A DNA stretch of 64,000 bases. Source: Silurus meridionalis. Lineage: Eukaryota; Chordata; Actinopteri; Siluriformes; Siluridae. Positions 14,701 through 26,700 of the stretch are shown here, in pieces; position 1 is the first letter of the stretch; each line of letters starts with the position of its first letter. Below the pieces are notes generated by a model. That model saw only the letters and a program-made list of their open reading frames with translations. It had not been told where the DNA came from and did not search any database. The stretch spans positions 19,967,608 to 20,031,607 of the forward strand of contig NC_060886.1 of NCBI RefSeq assembly GCF_014805685.1, given 5' to 3'. A program made the position numbers and the translations under genes.

Positions 14701-17700
14701 AAATCTTTATTTTACAAATTATTGTAGATGTTTTTGTCTATCTCAAAATCATTACAGATAAATAATAAACAGCCTTATTTTAATATGTTAAAAAGCTCAA
14801 ACATGAGCAGACTGTCATTCAGGATCCAGAAGGCAACTACAGGTAAAATCCTACCCTGTGCCTCCAGTTTTCGCTGTAGTTTAAGCAATGCAGCATTAGC
14901 AACATCACTCTCGCTCACACTAGCTGCTCTCCTTTTCCTTTGGTAGGAATGAAAGGGATCATTAGTACGCTGGTGCTCCAGACTCTTAGGACGACCTTTA
15001 TGTGTCTCCATTGCCAAGATACAGGTATCAATCTCATCTTCTTTCAACAAACACCACTGCAAACCCTGGAAATCAGCAGGACATAAATGATCCATAATAC
15101 AAATCATTCATCAGAGTTTATTATAAAAACGATTGTTTTCAGAACCACTCCTTTTGTATTTAATGATTGGGTATATACATACATAAAAAAACTAGTCTAA
15201 CAGATATTTGAAATGTAAACATTATCACCTTATCAACAATAACAATAAATGGAACACATCAAGCATCTTGTAAAGAATCCTCCCATTTCCTGTATTCCAG
15301 ATTGCGCAGAATTTGTGTCTCAATTTTCCCCAATCACATCAACTCAACTGTCAGATGGTTTTTGAGTACGAACTTGTAGCTAATTCTAGCGCAGGAATTG
15401 GAAACACTGGTGTTATTATTGTGTTAATAAACGCTGTTATATGTGAGGAAAAACCTGACCTTTTAGTGGCCTGTTCAGTTGTGGTTGTATCATATTATTA
15501 CAGAAAACAGTGCTTCCTGTTCTGTTATGCTGTTTGACTGTCTTTAAAATGTTGCACAATTCACTTTTAACTGTCAAAATTGTAAACGTGTTTCCATTTA
15601 CAAGATTACACCAAAAAGTTTCCCAATGCAGTCAAACTAACAAATATTCCTCATTAACAATTCAAACTGAAAATAACAGACAATGATTATAAAATGAACA
15701 TTAAATCACCTCAGGTCCTTCTCGAGCTTCATAGAAGTTGCCAACCCTGATTTTAGCACTGAAGCTAAAATGGTCACGTGTGATCTCACTTATTCCATTT
15801 CTTGATAAGTACTACAAATCACAAGTGAGAGACAGATAAGGAAAAGGCTTAAAGTACCTCACTTGGAGACAATTCAAACAATATATCCTAGTATATACAC
15901 AAATATACAAATTTATAAACAAAATGATTAGGTTATTCCAGATTTAATTAACCATAAGGTGCTGTCTATTCTAAGAGCTCTGGCAATAATGTCAGCTGTA
16001 ATTTAAATCACAAATTAATATTAATGCACTCATTCTAATGTTATTTCTATTGTAAAAGCTAACTGAGAGACTTGTACAAAAGATGCTTTTTTTTTTTTTT
16101 TACAAAACAAAACATAATCAGTGATATGACAAGACTTATTTATGGAAGGAGTCCCTGGTATCAGTGCTTGTAATTGTCAGTATGTTTTCTGATGTGGAAG
16201 AGGCTTCATGAAAAGGTCTTTATCTTATCATAAAGAGAAAGTAAAAAAAGAAGGAAGATGAGAGAATGACTTTATAGCCCTTATAACAACTGATACATTT
16301 ACATTTATGGCATATGGCTGATGCCCTTATCCAGAGCGACTTACAACTGAGCAGGGGAGGGTTAAGGGCCTTGACTAAGGGCCGGGCAGTGGCAGCTCAG
16401 TGTTGGTGGGATTGAACCGATCCAAAGTCTAATGCCTTAACCACTGAGCTACCACCTCCCTCAGAAACTAGCTTATCTTCCAGAGAATCGGCCATATTAA
16501 ATATAAATGTGAATAGGCTGCTGTGGTATAAGATGTGCTGTTATTGTAATTGGGCCTTGCAGCTATTGTTATCATGACAGAAACTTTAAACAAATCCTTC
16601 CTCAGCACAACTAGCTCTTACCTTCATAACATCTGGGTACTGTTTGAACTTTTTGCCACATGGAGCATAGTAGACCACTTCTCCTTGCACACGGCCACAG
16701 ATATTCCTGATGCGGGTCTCTCTTTTCCACCTAGGAAATATTGATTGGTTCAGCTCTGTACAATACTTCCTCAAGTACAGCTCTGTACAATAGTTACAAT
16801 ACTCGCACATCCTTACACGCTGACTAAGTAATCACAATCATCCGGTGTTGTTCTACCTGCCTGTCTTGGTGAAGGTGTCAGGTTCACTTGCTACAGAAAC
16901 CTGGCACAACTCAGACCAGTTATTTAAATGAGGTGCAGCAGGCTTGGCCAGCTGTGAGTCACACACTGGAACACTCCAGAGACCTGTAGTCACTGTCTGA
17001 GTGCCAACAGACTCCAACTATGGGAGGACGCATGGATGGATGGGTGGAGGAAGGACAGAAGCAGGAAACAGTGGTGCTTTCTTCTTTTCTCCTCTGGACA
17101 GGTGCCATGGCTTTAGTCAAGCAAGTCTAAACCTGACGTAAATGGAGCATGGGCAGAGACTATATCTCTTCCCCATTTGTCTTATCTTCAGCCAGGCTTT
17201 CCAGTTTCTCTAACTCGCACACACCTTTTTGATTATTTAACCTTCTTTGTGTACATTATTTTGGTCAAATGTAATTCTTGAATGAATTACAGCATTTTTG
17301 TGTTTATTTATTTTTAATCTGTTACCCATGTTCGAGAGGCCTGCACACTGCTTGCTCATCTGTCACTCTTCTTCTCTTCGCTGAAAGTGAATGATAGAGT
17401 AATGAGTGCTCATAAACTTGCAAACAAATATTGTCCAAGTAATCTCTTTTTCTTGTATTTTATTGCATTTTATTACCTGGGGGCGTGGTCACACATGAGG
17501 TGCGGGGGGTGTTGTGATATGTCAGACCCCACGAATTGTTCATAGTTTGTAAAATCTTAGCAGGGTCATGCATTTGCAGGTTAAGTGAACTAGAGCTGCC
17601 GATCTTGCCAGAAGAACAATCTGTCAAAGAGGTTGGACTTTTTGGAAGTTTAAGTGGCGTGCTCTCTGTGTGACTCTCTGTGTCACTATCCATTTCATCA

Positions 17701-20700
17701 TCTTTAATATCATCTTCATCATTATCGGAGTCAGTGTCCAGGTTACTGCCAGAGCCTACACAGAATGAAAGTAAGTGAAGAATCATTATCGCATGACAGA
17801 TCTAATCAATATTATTAGCGGATTACAAACAAAACAGATACACAATTCTACACACAAATGTGAAGCATTTTACATATACTAACCTGACAGACTGTCACTT
17901 AAATCTTCGTCGTCGTCATCATCATCCTCATATTCCCCAGAATCATCAGAGTCTTTGCTGCTGGGAATGTCAGACTCCATTTCCCCAAACATTTTCCCCT
18001 GATGAGGAGACCCTGTGTTTACCCTGTGGGACACTCGCTGTGTGGAGGCTTGGTCCGAGGTAGGAGGCCCAGAGCAAGACTGTCTGGCTCCAGTGCTCAA
18101 GTTGATGGGGGTATTAAAGCAGGGACTAGTGGATGCTAGTAAAGGCTTATCTGGGGTTTTAGAGCTGTCAGAGCGAGGTTTGGTAATAAGTGCCAGGGGA
18201 GCATCCTGCACAGTACTCAGAACAACTCCATTATGATGTAGAGAGCTTTTCAGCAGGGTGGAGGTGAGAAACAGGTTGGAGTGTTGAAGATTTGGGGATT
18301 TGAGCTTAGGACTACTCTGAGGTGATAGCGAGGAGGACGATGACACACTTTTCTTCAGGGATTTATTTGCTTCTTGATGTTCCTTTGCCTGTGGGGACAA
18401 ACAATATAGTACATAACAGATATATTAACAGAACAAGCGCTTGAAATTGTATTTTTTTCATAAAAGTTAATAGCAAAACACAACTACAAATAAATAAATA
18501 CTGTTAAATTAGGGCATGAGATTCTATTTTTGTTTGTGTGTTTCAAAATAAGTTAAAATTATAGAAAAAATGTAGAAGCTTATAGAAGAATTTATAATGC
18601 TTAATGATTTTAATTCAGCTAATTTCCAGCTAACAAGATTGTTGCATATGAGTGTTCTGTATTCCTTAATGTATGTATATGTAGAAAAGAGTTTTGGTCA
18701 ACATGGATCTATTACTCTGTTAAGTACAAGCACCTGTTTGCAAATCACCACTCTCAGTGGAGGTTTTATAATTACCACCTTCTTAACAGGTTCATATCTA
18801 AATAACCTACCACGCAGGGAGGCAAATTTGACTCTTCTTGTTTGTTTTCACTCAGTGAATTCTAAATAAAATTCATTTTGTCATCCTGTCAAATTCCTAT
18901 ATGTTTATAACTTTGGCATCATTATTTCACTATTTACAAACATAACTGACCGGCAACTAGCAGGCAACTCAACTGACACTAGCAGTCCTACAACCTGGGC
19001 ATTATGGAAGCCTAGTATCTATATAATTTCTTTAACACAGTAGTCTGTGCTGGAATTACCATGGCTGGAGATACACAACCAAAATACTTCCTGGACCTAC
19101 TATGAAATGATAGCTTGGTCACACAAATGCAAGGATTGTGTCTTCCAGCTACAGTGGATTTCTACCATCACAGAAGGCACAGAGGGGGCAGAATAGTAAA
19201 ATAGATAGATCTAGACACAGGATTCCGCACCACTGCTTATAAGTGTATACAACTGACCTCCTCCCAGGGGCTCCTCTGCTTTAACAGGCTAGAAATAACT
19301 GCACCAAATTATTATAAATATTCAAATAATACCTTGGAAATGTCTCTAAAATCTTATGTATACCTGAGGTTGTCTTGCCACCTGCCCCCTCATCTGTAAC
19401 ATGTCCTTCCCTAGAAATGTTGTGTAAGAGATCTTACCTAAACCCTACCTGCATGTCAGACCTAGATTTGTCCTAGACACACGCATATACATTGTCTGTT
19501 TGTAATGTGCAGCCTTGAAAACCCCAAACAATATAAATAACACCTGCAGTTATGGCAGGCTACACACGAGAACCTTGAGGAATACACAGTCCACAAAAAC
19601 ATTTGATACATTTTTGCATACATAATTTTAATGTCTATTGTCACCTGAATCATTTCTCATGTGCTGATTTATTATAATTGTATATGCTGACTCTAATCTT
19701 AAAACCAGTACTAGAAATGTGATAAGATAATAGCAGTGAGGCGGCCGCTAACCTGTTTGCGCTGAATAAGGTCACTGTTGTGCAGAAGGGAGTCGTCTGG
19801 AAAACTCTTGGCTTTTATTAAGTACAAGGATTTGGGTGAGGGGGTGATGTTAGAGGTGTTGGAAGAGGAGGAAAGAGATGATGACTTTGGACAGCGAGCA
19901 TGAGTATGTGGTTTTGGAGATGCAGAGACAGCCCGATTCTTTGGAGACGAGGATATAGACAGAGGTATAGGAGACGACGTTAATGAGGAGGTTTTGGGAG
20001 ACACGGTGAGACACAAAGGTTTGGACAAGGCATCTTGGATGGATTGTGAAGAGGGTGAGAAAGCCTTGGTGCTGCCTGCTACTCCTGTCGCCTGGATGAC
20101 ACTGGTGTGTTTGTTGTGCTCTTCTCTGGTTTCTGAACTTCGGAAGAGTAACGGAGCTGCCTGGCATTGTGAAAGGTCCACAGAGCACATATCTGGTGTA
20201 CTAGAAAAGCAACCTGTAGCTTGGTCCATCTGTGTAGAGTCCTGTTAGGAAGAGGACAAGGGTCACACAAAATCCACCAGATTTTAATTGTTGCCTGTCA
20301 AACACAAACCCACACACATGCGCACACCTCTTGAACAGATCTGACTTGTCTAAAGGTCACTTACTAATCTTTTCTACTGGTTTAAGGAACAGGTGTGTTT
20401 TTGTTTTATTTAATGATTCTATTTACACAAACAGTGGATTACAGTTTGTAAAAGCATGGTCTCATATCAGTTGGATGTACGAAGCACAAGGTCTTTTTGA
20501 AATCCATTCATTACATCTTTTTATAAATTGTATTTAAAATCTATTTTCTTTATGATTACACAGGCTGTAGTGTAATGATGTACATTATTCAAACATGGGA
20601 TAAGAATAGCCACAAATGGCCACCTTTCACATTTTAGTTATTACTTTTACAGCCAGGATTGCTTAACTAACATTATTTCCTGAATTTGTTAGTATTCAGA

Positions 20701-23700
20701 AAACATGAAATTATGAATGAATAAACCAGAAGTGTTAATCCATGTATTGAGTGATTTAAGCTTGTTAACAAAATACACTTGCTTTGACTATTGTTTACTG
20801 TTATTTCCAAGACTGAAATTAAGTTCATATAAATTAGTAAATTACAGTATATTACTAAAATTGTACTTTATTCTTGGCCACTGATGATAAACACGGATTA
20901 ATGCACGGGTTGATATATATTTACGGCATCTGGCAGACACCCTGAGCCAGATAAACTTACATTTATTTCATTAATGTAACTGAGCCATTGAGGGCCTTGC
21001 TGCAGGGCCCAGCAGTGACCGCTCAGTTTTGCTGGGATTTGAACTCACAACCTTATGATCAGAAGTTTAGCATTTTATCCATTGAGCTACTACTTCCCCA
21101 CTTTTTAATTAGTTACTTGAATTGTTTTATTAAAAATAAGGTGTGCTACTCTTTTGATAGATATGTTTATGTTAACTAATGCATTAAGTAATGGGAGTTA
21201 ATGACCTGTAACAAAATCTTAGAACAGCTTCCAAATTCTATTGACACTGATTTATGTACAAGAATTTATTTACTTAATAAAAGCTTAATGTGCTTTTAAT
21301 TATCCTGTTGGTAATGGTTATAGAAAGCAACTGATGGACAACGTGGTTTTCTATATACTGTGCACATATGTGGCTTATTTGTAGTGTCTGGTTTGGAATC
21401 ACATTTAATGACAGAAGACCATCCAGATTTCCCAATATAGCAAAGCATTTATCACTGTATCTAACATATGCATCGATACGCATTAGTAGTTTAGATGACT
21501 CACCTTAAGCTTTCTATTCCCTCTTTGTCCTCTCTGAGAGTCAGAGTCTATGCTGCAAACACTCAGTCCCTCATCATCATCATCTTCATTCTCCAGGTCT
21601 ATGGAGCCCAAACTGCTGAGTGTGTCACTAGAGCTGTCAGAACTGGATGCTGATTGGCTATCACTGTTGCTGGAAATTTCTGCCACTGTCATACAGAGTT
21701 TCTGTCACAAAGAGAAGTGACATATCATATCATAGTCCCAACACATACACGATTCATTTTCTCCCCTTCCATACACACGTGTATCTCATCTATCAATCTG
21801 AACCATGCTTCCAGCAAACCTGTCAGAGTTCTTCTCCATAAATAGAAGTACTTGAAGATTTTCAGACCATGATAACCAGATCTCACAACAGTATCGAAAG
21901 CAGCACCTTACTGCTATAACATCAAAATAATATTTTATATACATATGGCCTGAGTATAACCAAACAGCATATACAGTGGTGTGAAAAAGTGTTTTGTCCT
22001 GAAAAAGGTAGATATTGAGGGAAAAGACGGTTCATGCTTAAAACCCTTCAACGTGGCTGAATTACAACAATTCTGCATAGATGAGTGGACCAAAATCCCT
22101 CCACAGCGCTGTAACAGACTCGTTGCAAGTTATCGCAAACTCTTGATTGCAGTTGTTGCTGCTAAGTGTGGCCCAACAAGTTATTAGGTTTCACACAGGA
22201 CCATGTAGTTTTGGATTTTGTTTTCCATCAATAATAAAAACCTTCATTTAAAAACTGCATGTTGTTTTCACTTGTTTTATCTTTTACTAATATTTAAATT
22301 AGTTTGATGATCTGAAACATTAAAGTGTGACAAACATGCAAAAAAAAAAATAAAAAGAAATCAGGAAGGGGGCAAACACTTTCACACCACTGTATGTTCC
22401 TTACATTAAAAAAATAAGACATGTACTGGTAAAAACACCACACCTGGTTTTACCGATTTAGTTTTGAGCAATGTTTGTAGAAACATTGATGATCATGTAG
22501 AAAATGATGATCATACCTCTTTAGTTTTGTGGCTGGATTTCTCTTGGGCTTGATCCGTCTTGACCTGCTTCCTGCTCCAGTTTGGAGGATTGGTAGTTGA
22601 CTGTTCAGTCTTGCAGTGGTTGAGGGTGAGGGGTTTGGTGGTCTTGTGAGGTTTCAGACCTGATTTGAGAGTACTGGTCTGTTCAGAAGTTGTATAAGCT
22701 GGAGAGGGTGAGGAGGAGGTAGAGCTTGCTCCAGAGGAAGCAGACTTTGCTTTGCCTTTTCCACTGACTGCACCATTGAACCCTTTATGATGAAAAAATG
22801 CACACACGCCACATGGATTGCATCAATTTTACTTCACTATGTAATAAATCTGCAGATTTCTTACTGTCTCTATTCTGCTAGGGGGTAATAAACTGTTGAA
22901 GCACTTCAGGTTTAGCTTAATTACAGAAATGCATGCTGTTTTGGGGGTGGAAACAGCAACCACCAAGTAATAGAAGACGCCTGAATTTAAACTCTATATA
23001 TTCCAACTGAAAAGCCTTTTGCCACTGGTGACAATGTAATTTATTTTATATTATGCTTGGACTGTAGGGGATTTATAAGCATGTTCACTGGTAAGAGCAC
23101 CGTCCCCAATAAATTTCACAAGAAAAGCTCACAAATCTTACTTAAAAAAGGATCAAATAATGTATACAGAAATGTCTTGGCTCCAGGCTACCTTTAGCAG
23201 AGCCCCGTGTGCTCTTCTTGGGAATGTGTGACTGGCTCAGTGATGGAGGTGTGAATAGAGGAGGCAGGCCCAGGAGAGGAGGGAACAGCGCAGCAGCTCC
23301 ATGAAGTTGTGCGTCAGATGCCCGCCACCAGTCTAAATGGTTTAGTAGGAGAGAAATTCTATTTGAGTAAATGCAGTGACCAGACTAAGCAATAACCTAG
23401 ACTGACAACCTGCACATTCCATCTATTTTTGTTGCAGGCCATTACGAGTGAGAATTGTAAATGTGAAACAGAAAAAGCTTTTCATCTCAGAACAATCAGC
23501 ACCATCAAAATGCTACCCAGCTGTGAAAACAACTTTAACCATACACTTAAGGGCAAATAGTAAACTCAGACCAACTCAGAACAGAATTATAAAATAAAAT
23601 CCAGGGACACACATTATGCAAGCAGATAAACAAAAAACATTACCCTCAAATTTCCATTACAGTTAAAGCATAACAATACTCAATTCAACAGATTCTAAAC

Positions 23701-26700
23701 AAAGCGAGTGAACCTTACATTGTACAAGACCTCAATATTTCACAGCAACAATCGCAGCATGTCAAACTTTTGCCTGCAAGGTGAGGTCAAAGAATTGCCT
23801 TGACCCCAGCAAGTTAGCCTGCTATAAATGTCAAGCCCTGAACACACCTCTCTGGCCTGATGGAAAATATAGTAAAGTTGATGTATGTGGACCATATGCC
23901 GCATCTACACGTTAACAGAAGAAATATGGATGGGTAAGAAAACAAGATATAACCATCGTCAAACACTGTTGACAATGTTTTGGTTTTTTTGGTATACAAT
24001 TATGCGGTTGCAGCTGACATGTAAAATGGTTTAAGAGTGAAGAGGAAATATATCATACTTCTATTACTAACTGGGTAAGAACTAAAACACCAAGTAAAAT
24101 TTGTAACCTGGGTTATTTATGCTTGATGTAGAAAAATTTAAATAATATGCTAAACTACTGACTAATTAGACTATGTTAAAATGCTGAATGTTATATATGC
24201 AGCTGAGTGCAAACGTTTCATTTTCACCACATTCAGGATATTAGGAAATTAAAAAAAATTAATTATTAATAATGAAACAAAAATTAAAAATAAAAATTAT
24301 TATAATATATATATTATTATATTTTGTTTTTTTAACATCCTGAATATATTTATTACAGCAGAATGTAAAGGACAAAGAGTAGATTATAAGTGCAGTTATA
24401 AAAACAATGGGTCACTATGTAGATTTATCAAGCTATATTATATTCAGAAAGAAGTGCTTTTAAACCAATGCACTTTTTAAATTGTTCATTATATATAATA
24501 TATTTGACCAATATGATATAAATAGAATATTTGTTTTCTTAATTTAGATTTCAGCATATGTACACCATTCAGCTGTAGGGCAGCATACCTGGAAATGATC
24601 CAAGTTGTGGGTGGGACATTAAGCCTCCCTGCAATCCCAAAATCCCCAGGCTTCTGAAATCAGAACATCCAGAAAGAGGCGCATACAGCCTGAATGCTGG
24701 ATGGCTCAACATGGGGAAAGATGCTCTAAACCCTGGATCACTAACCAGCTGAAACAGATGTCCTGCAGAGAAAAAACAAAGGGAACAAGAAACAGAGAAC
24801 TTTGTTCATTCATTTACTCCGTAAGACTGTATTGTATAAATTACACATAGAACAAGGGGTACATAACTAAATAATTAGACTTTAATTTTACTGGGCAAAC
24901 TGAATAAAATGCTCACACTGGGAAATTTCACGGTTGCATTACAGACAGCAACAATTGTCTCTATCATGCATAAATATTATGACAGTTTTGTCAGTGATGG
25001 TTTGAGCAATGAGTGAAATGACAGTTGACATTCTTAGTCATGCACACAGAGATCTGTACAAGTCAGGGGATGAGGAAAACATGGCATCAGAGAATCAGTT
25101 AGCAGAACAGAGTGCAACCATTTTGTTTCACTACACATTTAATAACCTATTCAACTGGACAAGTTAAAACCTTGAGCACACACTATACGGTCAAAAGTAT
25201 GTGGACACTTTATCCTAACCTCTATTTTTACACATTACCCCCCAAAAAAAAAAAAAAAAAAAAAACATTTTTTAAAAACCCTGGTGGATTCTGGTTGCTT
25301 GATTTAAAACTTGGTGCATCAGTAAAACAATTGTTTAGTTTAGTGATTAAAAATCTGTGAAGGTTTTTTTTTTTTATCTCTTTTAATTGCTGAGTAAAGA
25401 AAGGACGTTGTGAATAAATGTGTATTGCGTTGAAGGTTTTACATTTATTTATTTTTAATAAAAAAAAAAAGGTCACAGAAACAGCAGCACATTAAATTAA
25501 TGCCGGTAAAATGAATTTGCATTAATCGTGTTTTTAATGCATTTTGACAGCCCTAAAATTTATATCCAATTTGTCATATAAAAAGAGCTAAAAATATAGA
25601 CTATATCATTATTATTGCATATCTAACTCAATTTAGATTTTATAATAATTATATACTGTGTGTAATGTTTACTTCAACTGCAAGAAGACGGACAAAAAAA
25701 ACAAACAAACCCAAAGACTCCATGTGCTGAGCTGCCTTCATACCAGGAAACATACAATTCAGGAAAATATCCTCTTTTCATTTTAATTCTGATGAGCTGC
25801 ATATTTATCACCCAGCTCTCTAAGGACCTTGATGTCTACAGCAGAGTAGATAAAGATGAGAATGCTGAGGATGCCTACATTCATCTCCTCGTCTCCGCAG
25901 CCTCCTCAGCATGGCACAATGACGTCAGTAAATACCTTTTAATATTAATAGCATCATTATTCCCAGCCTCAGAACAATTAAATTCCACAATGAGCTCCAC
26001 ATACACGACTACGGTTAGTGTACTGTGTTCAGACACTGCAGCATCTCCAGTGAACAGGGGGCGTCACTGGTCCCTGTTTAAAATCCATCAACACATTTGT
26101 CTTTCATCATGTGAGTCACCTGGCAAAGACGTGAGATCCGCCAACAACACACAACACACGAGAACAACACGATATACCTACATGGATATAATCAGCATGA
26201 AACGAAACAGGTTCAACCTCCTTTTGTTTACTGCTGAGGCTTGTCATGAGTAACAGCGATTGTTAAGGAACGTGATAGCAACCCAGTATATTAATAATAA
26301 ACGGACACACAGTAAGCACATACTATCTTCATGAAATGTAACATTCTGCTATAATGTGCTCCTTAGGGCAGCACCCACCAGATAAATGAGTAGCAATCAC
26401 CATTATTTCTTCTGGTCTGAATTCAGAGGTGTCACTGAACTGTCTACTTTAATCACCACCCTACCCTGCCTGCAGACCCCCCAATCTCCCACACAAATTG
26501 CGTGTGTGCACAAAAATGCACAGAAAGACAGCTTTGTTCTCTTCTTATCCTAAACAAATACCATAAATAACAGAAAATTTGCATGTTTTTTTTTTACCTG
26601 GGAAAATCAAACAGTAAATTCGAAACATATGTAATAGTACCCACTATACGATTGCGTGGAGAATAAAGCAGCTCCCCTCTTTCTTTCTCTCCATGTGGTA

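Noticed and set aside
16408..16451. Possible tRNA genes at 16.4, 21.0 and 63.6 kb, from box A and box B matches.
   Set aside because: The heads join SINE bodies and tails and lack a good cloverleaf, so they are tRNA-derived SINEs rather than tRNA genes.
16857..17017. A 53-codon open stretch ([15 protein letters not shown]...TFTKTGR) with acceptor-like CATAG and donor-like GTAGAA between baz2b coding exons 9 and 10.
   Set aside because: It is out of phase with exon 9 and would read into TGA. Direct joining of exons 9 and 10 gives the conserved GWKRETRIR, and the segment itself is not conserved family sequence.
24230..24360. AT-rich palindromic region with arms ATTCAGGAT and ATCCTGAAT.
   Set aside because: The arms are short and the centre is low-complexity AT, so a functional structure cannot be argued.
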